NCBI GenBank assembly: GCA_017502085.1
Contig: JAFVVQ010000034.1
Span: forward strand, 1-57,534
DNA: 57,534 nt
Direction: 5' to 3'
DNA from: Clostridia bacterium
GTDB taxonomy: Bacteria; Bacillota; Clostridia; Oscillospirales; Acutalibacteraceae
Each line of letters starts with the position of its first letter. Position 1 is the stretch's first letter. The notes under the pieces were generated by a model. The model did not search any database. It saw only the letters and a program-made list of their open reading frames with translations, and was not told where the DNA came from. This document shows, piece after piece, positions 30,908 through 38,463 of the stretch. The position numbers and the translations under genes are program-made.

Positions 30908-32432
30908 TTTGGGTAAGCTTTATTCAAAAGACGGCAAAGCTGTGCTTAAGCACAGAGAATGGCGCGGCTTCAAGGATACGATGTATGACTATTATCGCTG
31001 GCTGGTTACCTGGAAAGATATGATTGTTATGGTCCTTAAAGCACCGATTTCAACTGTCAGGGGTCTCTGGAAATACCGTTGGATGGCATCGTATCTTTCA
31101 ACCCCGTCTTTCATTGACAGACATACAGCGGGATTAAGGGGTACGCATCTGCGCATTGTTCATCTGCATTTCAATATGATAGTAAAACACGCAACGGGAC
31201 TTATCCACACTTCTTTTGTTGCGGATGAAAAAATTAATCCGAAAAATAAGCTTTCGAAAAAAATCGTTCTTACGGATGAAATAATTCCCAACGAAATATT
31301 TTCAGGTTTTCCGAATCTTACGGTTATTCCGTTGCAGACTATCCCGATTTTTCTCACTTCGATGGTTGATCAGCAGATAACTCCGCCATATCTTGAAGTT
31401 ACCGAAAGCTTCGGTGTGCCTGCTGACGTATGTCCTCTTCCGAGTGCTGAGGCGGGCGTAGCGATCGAAGACGATTATCCGAAAATGGGATGTTGCATGA
31501 TTGCCACAAATATGCCGTGCGACGGCTCGGTTATGAATTCAACATTCCTCGACAGACGACTCGGACTTCCGGTTCATCTTTTCAATATTCCTCTTCGCTA
31601 CAATGACGAAGACGTTCAGGAGTATGCTGTTGAAGAAGTCAAAGAGCTTATTAAATTCATTGAAGAGCAAACGGGCGAAAAGTTTGACTGGGAAGTATTT
31701 TTCGAAGCGCTCAGAAATTCCAACAAGCAGCTTGAATATGAGCTTGAAAAATGGGATATCAACAAAACGTCTCATCCGCAGATGACGGGTGCTGCTTTCT
31801 GGCTTTACAGAATATATTATTTCAATCTTTCGGGAGGCGTTGATAAGCGTTTCCTCAAGGTTGATAAAAAGGTCAATAAGCTGATGCTGAAGGGCTATGA
31901 GAAAAAAGAGCCTGTATCAAAAGAAATGCGTCACCGTGCAGTTGTCTGGAGTTGCCCCGCAAACTACTACACAAGTTTTGCAAACTGGCTTGAGAATTGC
32001 TGGGGTATGAATGTCGTTATGGATATGGAAACCATGATTTCTTATATCAAATACAACACGGAAGACAAAGAACAGGCTCTTAAAGACGTTGCAAAAACGT
32101 ATCAGCGTTCGATTATGCGTAAGCATACAAAGGGCGGATACAGAAACGTTGTTGATGAGCTCTGGAGAATCGTTGAAGAGTACGATGCCGATACGGTCAT
32201 TATGTATGACCAGATTTCGTGTAAAGGTATGGATGGTCTTGCGGGTATCTTTGACGATCAGGCGAGAGAACGCAACATCAATTTCATCTGGGTCAAGCAA
32301 GACCTTATGGATCCAAGAACAATTTCAAGACGAGATATGCGCGAGCAGGTCAATAAATATATGCAGACAGTTCTGCAGGAGGAACCTCTGGATGTATCGC
32401 TTGTTGATTTTGAAGACGATTTAGCTTGGTAA
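30900..32432 (+). CDS. 2-hydroxyacyl-CoA dehydratase/benzoyl-CoA reductase family subunit (second)
   Basis: 510 residues, somewhat longer than typical HgdA/BcrB-type subunits. N-terminal about 90 residues are unusual (WRGFKDTMYDYYRWLVTWKDM). Cluster region: VPADVCPLPSAEAGVA and KMGCCMIATNMPCDGSVMNS. The C-terminal half has the Rossmann-like WSCPANYYTSFANWLE and YDADTVIMYDQISCKGMDG, like the end of HGD-D proteins. The two subunits together resemble the heterodimeric alpha/beta component. SD is within the preceding gene (AAAGAAAGGCAGG). The next gene starts 14 bases after the stop. Confidence 0.86.
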   Translation: MADLGKLYSKDGKAVLKHREWRGFKDTMYDYYRWLVTWKDMIVMVLKAPISTVRGLWKYRWMASYLSTPSFIDRHTAGLRGTHLRIVHLHFNMIVKHATGLIHTSFVADEKINPKNKLSKKIVLTDEIIPNEIFSGFPNLTVIPLQTIPIFLTSMVDQQITPPYLEVTESFGVPADVCPLPSAEAGVAIEDDYPKMGCCMIATNMPCDGSVMNSTFLDRRLGLPVHLFNIPLRYNDEDVQEYAVEEVKELIKFIEEQTGEKFDWEVFFEALRNSNKQLEYELEKWDINKTSHPQMTGAAFWLYRIYYFNLSGGVDKRFLKVDKKVNKLMLKGYEKKEPVSKEMRHRAVVWSCPANYYTSFANWLENCWGMNVVMDMETMISYIKYNTEDKEQALKDVAKTYQRSIMRKHTKGGYRNVVDELWRIVEEYDADTVIMYDQISCKGMDGLAGIFDDQARERNINFIWVKQDLMDPRTISRRDMREQVNKYMQTVLQEEPLDVSLVDFEDDLAW

Positions 32433-32446
32433 AGGAGATAATTAGT

Positions 32447-33241
32447 ATGAAATATTTTGGCGGATGTGACGTCGGTTCAACGTATACAAAATGTGTTATT
32501 CTGGACGAAAACGGAAAAATTGTTGCCAACGTCACAAACAGAAGCAAGATTAATCCCGTTGCCAGTGCGGAAATCGCTCTCGGCGATGCGGTTGCGCAGG
32601 TTGACGGTCTCAATTCTGCAGAAGAACTTACATATCTTATCGGTACGGGCTATGGCAGAAACAAAGTTCCCTTTGCTGATGAAAATATATCGGAAATCAG
32701 TTGCCATGCTATGGGCGTTCACGTAACCAATCCCGAGGTCAAGGCTATTATTGATATCGGCGGTCAGGATGTCAAGGGAATTTCAATTGATACTGACGGT
32801 ACCGTCAAAAACTTTGCAATGAACGATAAGTGTGCAGCAGGAACGGGCAGATTTTACGAGGCGATGGCAAATGCATTCGAAATGACTCTTCCCGAATTTT
32901 CGAAGCTTTCGCTTGAAGCAAAGAACACCATTCCGATTACTGCGCAGTGCACCGTTTTTGCAGAAAGTGAAGTCATTTCGCTCGTAGGCGAAGGAAAACC
33001 GATGGATGAAATTGCGGCCGGAATTCAGCTTGCGGTCGCAAAGAGATGCTTTGTTATGGCAAAAAAAGCAGGTGCAACAGACAGTATAACTCTTACCGGC
33101 GGATGCGCTAAAAATGACGGACTCAAAAAAGCAATCGAAAAGGTGCTGAAAATCAAGGTTGTTGAGCTTTCAACCGACCCTCAGCTTATGGGTGCGCTCG
33201 GTGCGGCTGAATATGCCCGTCAGAAAGGTCTGGATAAGTAA
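32447..33241 (+). CDS. ATP-dependent acyl-CoA dehydratase/reductase activase (HgdC/BadF type)
   Basis: 264 residues from ATG 32447 (SD AAAGGAG 32432-32438). ASKHA-fold ATPase: GGCDVGSTYTKCVI (phosphate 1), IGTGYGR, DIGGQDVKGI (phosphate 2), NDKCAAGTGRFYE (cluster Cys and helix), TAQCTVFAESEV (second cluster Cys) and TGGCAKNDGL. The dimer holds one 4Fe-4S cluster between subunits and fires a low-potential electron into the dehydratase using ATP. Length and motifs agree with HgdC. It is in operon with both target subunits. Confidence 0.93.
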   Translation: MKYFGGCDVGSTYTKCVILDENGKIVANVTNRSKINPVASAEIALGDAVAQVDGLNSAEELTYLIGTGYGRNKVPFADENISEISCHAMGVHVTNPEVKAIIDIGGQDVKGISIDTDGTVKNFAMNDKCAAGTGRFYEAMANAFEMTLPEFSKLSLEAKNTIPITAQCTVFAESEVISLVGEGKPMDEIAAGIQLAVAKRCFVMAKKAGATDSITLTGGCAKNDGLKKAIEKVLKIKVVELSTDPQLMGALGAAEYARQKGLDK

Positions 33242-33242
33242 G

Positions 33243-33398
33243 ATGGAAGTTGTTCTTATAATTCTCGGTGTTTTGCTCGCTCTTTTTGTCATCACTTTTG
33301 TGATATATTTCTTTAATCTCGATATGAAACTTATCCGCAAGGTTTATGATTTTCTCGGAAAGCATTATGACACAATGAAAAGGGATAAAAAACTCTGA
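33243..33398 (+). CDS. 51-residue single-span membrane protein
   Basis: ATG 33243 directly follows the activase stop (TAA 33239-33241). One hydrophobic helix fills residues 3-24 (VVLIILGVLLALFVITFVIYFF), followed by a basic tail (MKLIRKVYDFLGKHYDTMKRDKK), so the tail should be cytoplasmic. No SD of its own beyond GGATAAG. The final base overlaps the next start (CTGATGA). Conserved position in such operons is my guess; it may anchor the complex or pass electrons at the membrane. No known family recognised. Confidence 0.7.
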   Translation: MEVVLIILGVLLALFVITFVIYFFNLDMKLIRKVYDFLGKHYDTMKRDKKL

Positions 33399-34081
33399 TG
33401 AAATTTTTTGATTCTTTAATTGCCGATACAGATAAACTGATATCATCTCTTCCCCAAAAATCGTTTTATAAAGGCAATGCGTGGAATGATGTTGGCCATA
33501 ACCAGGTTATTATGAGACGTGACGCCGCTTTTGAACTTGACGGAGTCGGTTTCAACCTTGTTACTTCACAGGATATAACGGATGAAATCGTTGTTGTCGG
33601 CGACGATTTGAGTGAAATAGGGGATAATCGCAGGTTTGCAAGAATTTCATTCGTGCAGATTGATGATGACGCCGATGATCAGAAGAAGTATAATCTTATC
33701 AAAAAGATTGATTACGTAAAGTATCATACGTTTCCTGACGGGTATATGATGCGAAGTACATCGCGATCTCATAAAGAGTCGGTACGTGTTTCCGCAAAGG
33801 CGATATCAGACGGAGCTGATTTTCAGAAAATCGGTTCGCTGATGATTGAAAAATATAAAGAAGTTCCTGCGGTCAAGGGTGTTAAAATCATTTTCATAAC
33901 ATGCCCTGATGCCGATTATTCGGAAACGGAACGGATAGCCGAAAAGAATTACGCAATAGCGGAAACTCTTAACCACGTTATGAACAGTGTTGTATTTGAC
34001 TGTGAAACCTGCAATCTCAGGGCGATCTGCGACGAGGTTGAGGGTATGAAAGAACTTCATTTCGGTAAATCCGATAATTAA
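33398..34081 (+). CDS. Conserved Cys-motif protein of unknown function, 227 residues
   Basis: Start ATG 33398 overlaps the preceding stop. Soluble; no signal peptide. The N-terminal half has GNAWNDVGHNQVIMRRDAAFELDG and DEIVVVGDDLSEI; then FARISFVQIDDDADDQKKYNLIKKIDYVKYHTFPDG; SRSHKESVRVSAKA. The C-terminus has a cysteine cluster: DCETCNLRAICDEVEGMKELHFG, with Cys pairs that could bind Fe-S or nickel. The final segment reminds me of acetyl-CoA synthase-related proteins, but I cannot confirm this. Last gene of the operon, co-transcribed with the CooC-type ATPase, so a metal-site or electron-transfer role is possible. Confidence 0.7.
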   Translation: MKFFDSLIADTDKLISSLPQKSFYKGNAWNDVGHNQVIMRRDAAFELDGVGFNLVTSQDITDEIVVVGDDLSEIGDNRRFARISFVQIDDDADDQKKYNLIKKIDYVKYHTFPDGYMMRSTSRSHKESVRVSAKAISDGADFQKIGSLMIEKYKEVPAVKGVKIIFITCPDADYSETERIAEKNYAIAETLNHVMNSVVFDCETCNLRAICDEVEGMKELHFGKSDN

Positions 34082-34124
34082 GAATTATCCGCTTCATCCG
34101 CAGAGAAAAGATCCTGACTGAAAA

Positions 34125-34173
34125 AACCACCTCAATCGATGCAGAAAGCACAGATTGAGGTGGTTGATTTTTT
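34125..34173. terminator. Bidirectional terminator, copy 1 of a dispersed hairpin
   Basis: AACCACCTCAATC (34125-34137) pairs with GATTGAGGTGGTT (34153-34165), a 13-bp perfect stem; T-run 34168-34173 on plus and A-run before it for minus. A very similar hairpin with nearly the same loop occurs at 45744-45787, also between convergent genes. Confidence 0.9.
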
Positions 34174-34208
34174 GTGAAAACAGTCTGACAAATCGGAATT
34201 TACATATT

Positions 34209-34796
34209 TCAGCATTTTTTGCCTGACACGATGTAGATTTCATCTGTTGAAATTATTGTGTCAGTGTTAAAATGGGTTTTCATTATTTCAGCTAAATCCT
34301 CTGCTTCGGGGAGAACGGTTGAAATCTTTTCGGCACTGCCCGAATGATGTTTTATGAGAGCTTCTCTGCTCATACCGTGAGCAATTGTGATTCTTCCGCC
34401 ATTTTTTAGGCACTTTGACAGATTTTCAAAAAGCTGTTCGCGGTCTGCAAAGTGCGGAAATGCGTTGTAAATCACAATGCAGTCAAACTTTTCAGAAAAA
34501 TCATATTGTTCTGCATCGGCACACAAAAACTCAATATTATCATTTTGACTGAACTTGCTTTTTGCAATTTCAATCATTTTTTCCGAAATGTCAACCGCAA
34601 CGCACTTTTTAACGTTTCTTCTGAGATAATCGGGAACAAGAACACCCGTACCGCAGGCAACGTCAAGAACTGTTTTACCCTCTGTCACTTGAGCAACATC
34701 GAGTATTTTATCAATTTTCCATTGAATTTTAATCATATCGTTGTCCCAGGAATCCGCCAACGAGTCAAAGAATGCTGATACCGCTTTTTTATCCAT
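34209..34796 (-). CDS. Class I SAM-dependent methyltransferase
   Basis: 195 residues. Motif I LDVACGTGVLVPDY, then CVAVDISEKMIEIAKSKF, then the CDADAEQYDF-like EFLCADAEQYDF and FDCIVIYNAFPHFADREQL (motif II/post). Length typical for small-molecule or protein methyltransferases (Methyltransf_11/25). No substrate is indicated. Its ATG is adjacent to the stop of the ECF S-component gene (shared base 34796), so the two are coupled; it may act on the imported vitamin or be unrelated. Confidence 0.85.
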   Translation of the reverse strand: MDKKAVSAFFDSLADSWDNDMIKIQWKIDKILDVAQVTEGKTVLDVACGTGVLVPDYLRRNVKKCVAVDISEKMIEIAKSKFSQNDNIEFLCADAEQYDFSEKFDCIVIYNAFPHFADREQLFENLSKCLKNGGRITIAHGMSREALIKHHSGSAEKISTVLPEAEDLAEIMKTHFNTDTIISTDEIYIVSGKKC

Positions 34797-35335
34797 TATA
34801 ACCTCTTGTTAATCAGTTTTGTTTTTTCCAGAAGCATAACCGCAACGGGAATGAGAATTATCTGAAGAATTATTCCGGGCAATGCGTTTGTTACTGCACC
34901 TGCCCAGAATGCGGCAATTCCGAATTTCGATGCGTCAAATCCCATACAGGCAAACTGAACAGCGCCCCAGACAAGACGGCCGATTATCATTGAAATGATA
35001 AGAGTTGCATATATGTAGCCTTTCTTTTTCGGAAACGCACGGTAGAGAATACCGCTTAAAAGTCCGTATGTTGCAAGTTCAAATGCCATTGCAACCGCAA
35101 CGGGGAAAAGAGGCGGCATTCCGAGAGTCAGCGAGCGAAGCAGCGGTGCCGCAAAGCCAACAATCAATCCCCACGGTGCGCCGCAGACAAATCCGCAGAT
35201 GATAACGGGTATGTGCATAGGGCAAAGCATTGAACCTATCTGAGGCACCTGACCCGTCAGAAACGGCATAACGTAAGCGAGAGCAAGAAACATTGCCGCA
35301 AGAGCGAGATTAACCAAATTGTTTTGTTTTTTCAT
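34796..35335 (-). CDS. ECF transporter S-component (substrate-binding membrane subunit)
   Basis: 179 residues from ATG 35335 (SD AAAGGA). Six hydrophobic helices. Helix 1 has ALAAMFLALAYVMPFLTGQVPQIGSML and the loop CPMHIPVIICGFVCG, then GFAAPLLRSLTLGMPPLFPVAVAMAFELATYG, the pattern of the PF12822-type ECF S-components. S-components bind a vitamin or trace compound and dock on a shared EcfAA'T module, which is not in this window. The ligand cannot be read from the sequence. The mRNA leader (35336-35468) holds a terminator hairpin, suggesting ligand-linked attenuation. Confidence 0.88.
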   Translation of the reverse strand: MKKQNNLVNLALAAMFLALAYVMPFLTGQVPQIGSMLCPMHIPVIICGFVCGAPWGLIVGFAAPLLRSLTLGMPPLFPVAVAMAFELATYGLLSGILYRAFPKKKGYIYATLIISMIIGRLVWGAVQFACMGFDASKFGIAAFWAGAVTNALPGIILQIILIPVAVMLLEKTKLINKRL

Positions 35336-35356
35336 AGAAGAATCCTTTCTGCACAC

Positions 35357-35394
35357 AAAAAGGCGCAGTTCCTCTTCAGAGAAACAGACGCCTT
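35357..35394 (-). promoter_or_regulatory. Leader attenuator of the ECF S-component gene
   Basis: On the minus strand AAGGCG...CGCCTT with inner GTTTCTCT/AGAGGAAC forms a long hairpin followed by TTTTT, ending about 22 bases before the start codon. The upstream leader contains AGTTCCTTT, which can pair instead with AGAGGAACT of the terminator, a possible anti-terminator. Two further hairpins (CGTTATTC/GAATAACG and GGAAC/GTTCC, both with AGAA loops) lie at the 5' end. No riboswitch class was recognised. Confidence 0.65.
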
Positions 35395-35474
35395 CTTAGC
35401 ATTAAACATATTGTTTTTATAATCAAATAGAAAGGAACTTCTGTTCCGACGTTATTCTTCTGAATAACGGATTA

Positions 35475-35503
35475 ATTATACAACCGAATCCGAATTATTT
35501 CAA
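35475..35503 (-). promoter_or_regulatory. Promoter of the ECF S-component gene
   Basis: Minus strand TTGAAA (35498-35503), 17-base spacer, TATAAT (35475-35480). The -35 lies in the last codons of the DUF3842 gene. The transcript leader is about 130 bases. Confidence 0.8.
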
Positions 35504-35914
35504 GTGGTTGTTTATTATTTTGTCAAGTTTTGCAAGAGCATCTTCGATAAGCGAAGTCAGGGTAAGATTCGTAACTCCTGCCACAAGGTTTTCACATTTG
35601 TTTATGGGAATGAGAATGCGTACCGCATCGCTCTGACCTACGGCTTTTGCGGCATCGGGTGTAATTTCGCCGAGAAGTGCATCGGCAATAACAATTCCGA
35701 TCGGTCCGATGATAACGTCAGCCTCACGGCAGGCAACTATTATGGGATTTTCTCCTGTTGCCGCTTTCTTTGCTCCCGCTTTCACCATTGCAGTTGTGGC
35801 GGCAGCATTTGTGCCGACAGCGGTTAAATCAATATCGGGATAGCGGCCGATAACAGCCTTTATGATCTGACTTCCGAGCTGACCGCCCTGACCGTCAATA
35901 ATTAATATGTTCAT
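35495..35914 (-). CDS. DUF3842 family protein
   Basis: 139 residues from ATG 35914 (SD AAGGAG). The sequence follows the family closely: MNILIIDGQGGQLGSQII at the start, TAVGTNAAATTAMVKAGA, ATGENPIIVACREADVIIGPIGIVIADALLGEITP, and ILIPINKCENLVAGV. A Rossmann-like fold is suggested by the glycine-rich IDGQGG. Function unknown; it is common in Clostridia. The gene lies 77 bases after the GH106-like gene and before the ECF S-component, with the promoter of the latter inside its 3' end. Confidence 0.9.
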   Translation of the reverse strand: MNILIIDGQGGQLGSQIIKAVIGRYPDIDLTAVGTNAAATTAMVKAGAKKAATGENPIIVACREADVIIGPIGIVIADALLGEITPDAAKAVGQSDAVRILIPINKCENLVAGVTNLTLTSLIEDALAKLDKIINNHLK

Positions 35915-35991
35915 TTCCTGACTCCTTGTTTTGCAAATTCTTATTTTTTCTGACTGTTCACAATATTCAACATATTTAGGAAAAAAGGATA

Positions 35992-38445
35992 TCATTCCGT
36001 ATAAAGTGTAACAGGTCCGTACAGTCCGCCCGAAACAAGGTCTTTGGCATATTCAATCTCTGCCTCAAAATACGGAGAGAGTTCTTTGATATTCCACTTG
36101 TCAAAGTAATTGGTGTGAAAATACCAATTTGCCGATGTGTTGGTTACAACTGTTTTCAGCTTGTTGTTTTCGGTAAGTACACCGTCAGGTATTCTGAATC
36201 TGTACGGAGGCATCAAAGCAGCTCCGAGAAAGTGTCCGTTAAGATAAACCTCAGCCGCATAATGCACCTCACCGAGATCGATTTCTCCTTCTTTTCCCAT
36301 ATTTTCGGTTGGGAGTGTGAACTCGGCTTCATAAACGCCGCTTCCCGAATAATCACTGCCGATTATAGCTGCCCAGTCACCAAGAATAACGGAAACAGAG
36401 TTATCGGAATGTCTGATATTTTCAAATCCGTTTTCACCGCATGAGAGTTCAGCTTCTTTACGGAAAAGGAATCCGTCGGAAATATCGGTCTTAAAGCTGA
36501 ATTCTTTCTTGTTTTCAGCACCAAGAGTTTCATCTGTAAGCATTATGACAGTGGTTTCGCCTAATGCAAGAGATAGGTTAAGATGTCCGTTTTCTGCTTT
36601 GAAACGTTGCAATTTACCTGTTTCCAGATGGAGCAGATAACCGTCTGACGAGGGCAGATGAATACAGTAATCTCTGTTATCACCGCATTCACGGAACAAG
36701 AAGAACAGCTCTGCATTTTCAGCTTTTCTGAGCATCGTCCTTAATCCTTTGCCTTCAACATTAACCGCAGGTCTGATACCTGTAAGAGAATGCAAAACCT
36801 TTCCGCCGCCTTTGATAAAACGGTCAAGAACCGTTTGAGTCTGAGGCGGTATGAAAGCTCCTTCGGGAATGATGATATTTCTGTAATTTGCATTGCCTAT
36901 GCAGATACAACCGTTTTCTGCACCGTCTGAAGCCTGAATAACGTCATCGTCAACAATATCAAAATCTACCGTCATATCTTCAAGCGCTCTGCCGAGAGTG
37001 TCAAAAGCTTTTGCCATAATATCAGCTTTTAAACCGCCCTGAAAATCTGAAACAGGATAGTATAGTCCCGTGTCGCAGACTCGTTCGCCGAGTGTTGAAA
37101 GATACGAAAGACGCTCAACATATGTGTTGAACTGACCGAGAAAGCGGCAATACGGCTGATTTTTCGTGAAAACGGGTAACTCTTGTGCAAGAAGCTGACC
37201 TTTTCGTCCGAGAGGAAAGTTGAACGGATTGAATATGTTGATTCCCCGAACGGCCTGATATCCGACGGTATATCGCATTGTATCGTAAGTCATTGCACAA
37301 CCGCCAACACCGAAAATTTCACTTAATGCAAACTTTGAGCCGTTCTGTGCGGCGGCAGACGAGGCATATCTCGGAAAAAATCCGTTATAGCCGTTCATAT
37401 CGTTTCTTTCTGTTATTTTATCTTCGGGATAAAGCTGACGCCATATAATGTCAATTCCCGGAATATCAAAGCACCGCAGAGCACGCATAAGATTGAAATT
37501 ACCGCCGCCTTGCATACAGCCGAGGGGATCGTGGTCTTTGTCCATATGTCCCGTAAAAGCCATACCGTGGTCATTTGCCCATTTTTTGCACGGCAGAAGA
37601 AAGTTATCACAGAACATTCTGCTGCATAAATCGTACCAACGGTGCAGTATATGAACGTTTTCTTCCGTCGGTGCCGTTTTACCTGCAATAAGCGGCAGAT
37701 ACGGCAAAATTGATTCACCGTAAGTTAATTCATATTTCTCCGCAAGCTCCTTGTTAAAAGCTGATGACGGCGCTTTCGGTTCGTCTGTGAAAATTGCAGT
37801 AACGATTTTGCCGGATGCATCTTTGAGTGCGGATGCATACTTTTCGTGAGTGATTTCAATAAAGTACTCAGTTGCGGCTTGATTAAGCAAATCGGGATAA
37901 TCAGTATCTCCGTTAACTGTTTTTTCTGTTGTATACTCGGTTACAACAACGTCGGAGATGAATTCATATCCTTCTTCTGCCATTTCTTTATCGTTGAGAA
38001 ATGCGGCAAGAACATCGGGTGATGATTTTTTGTATATATCTCCCGCAGAGAATGAATGCCCGATTGTTTTCAGCACTTCTCTTGCATATTCGGGATGCTC
38101 CTTGAGAACCTTTCCGCACGCACCGCCCGAAGGCCATCCGCCTTCATCATAAATCCAGCAAATCATACCGAGTCCGGTTGCTTTTTGAACGGCATAAGCG
38201 CAAAGATCAAAGAACTCATCGGAAAGATATTCGGGTGTAAGACCGGTCGGCATACTGTCGGGTCGGAAATTTTTCGGTTCGGGAAGAATATAAAACGCTC
38301 TTATGCCGAGATTCTGCATTTCGATAAGCTGATTATCAATGATTTCACGGGTGCAGACGTCATTCCACACCCAGACATAGACAGGGGAGTGTAAAATATC
38401 GGGAGATATGAATCTGCTGATATCGAATTTATCTTTGTTTTTCAT
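35992..38445 (-). CDS. Large putative glycoside hydrolase (GH106/GH2-like, rhamnosidase type)
   Basis: 817 residues, no signal peptide. Residues about 20-400 look like a TIM barrel: VYVWVWNDVCTREIIDNQLIEMQNLGIRAFYILP, then ICWIYDEGGWPSGGACG, FTDEPKAPSSAFNKE (a likely acid residue after beta strand), GHMDKDHD and ALSEIFGVGG. Residues about 520-600 form a glutamine-amidotransferase-like segment (IIPEGAFIPPQTQTVLDRFI). The C-terminal 130 residues form a GH2-type jelly roll (EVHYAAEVYLNGHFLGAALMPPYRF). The YDEGGWPSG motif is seen in GH106-like alpha-L-rhamnosidase relatives, so a rhamnoside or similar is plausible. Paired with the MFS gene upstream (18-base gap). Confidence 0.75.
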   Translation of the reverse strand: MKNKDKFDISRFISPDILHSPVYVWVWNDVCTREIIDNQLIEMQNLGIRAFYILPEPKNFRPDSMPTGLTPEYLSDEFFDLCAYAVQKATGLGMICWIYDEGGWPSGGACGKVLKEHPEYAREVLKTIGHSFSAGDIYKKSSPDVLAAFLNDKEMAEEGYEFISDVVVTEYTTEKTVNGDTDYPDLLNQAATEYFIEITHEKYASALKDASGKIVTAIFTDEPKAPSSAFNKELAEKYELTYGESILPYLPLIAGKTAPTEENVHILHRWYDLCSRMFCDNFLLPCKKWANDHGMAFTGHMDKDHDPLGCMQGGGNFNLMRALRCFDIPGIDIIWRQLYPEDKITERNDMNGYNGFFPRYASSAAAQNGSKFALSEIFGVGGCAMTYDTMRYTVGYQAVRGINIFNPFNFPLGRKGQLLAQELPVFTKNQPYCRFLGQFNTYVERLSYLSTLGERVCDTGLYYPVSDFQGGLKADIMAKAFDTLGRALEDMTVDFDIVDDDVIQASDGAENGCICIGNANYRNIIIPEGAFIPPQTQTVLDRFIKGGGKVLHSLTGIRPAVNVEGKGLRTMLRKAENAELFFLFRECGDNRDYCIHLPSSDGYLLHLETGKLQRFKAENGHLNLSLALGETTVIMLTDETLGAENKKEFSFKTDISDGFLFRKEAELSCGENGFENIRHSDNSVSVILGDWAAIIGSDYSGSGVYEAEFTLPTENMGKEGEIDLGEVHYAAEVYLNGHFLGAALMPPYRFRIPDGVLTENNKLKTVVTNTSANWYFHTNYFDKWNIKELSPYFEAEIEYAKDLVSGGLYGPVTLYTE

Positions 38446-38463
38446 TAAAAGTCACCCTTGAAT

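Noticed and set aside
35336-35470. T-box, THF or preQ1 riboswitch before the ECF S-component
   Set aside because: No T-box specifier or AGGGTGG-type anti-terminator bulge, and no match to the THF or preQ1 core that I can recall. Kept as an unclassified attenuator.
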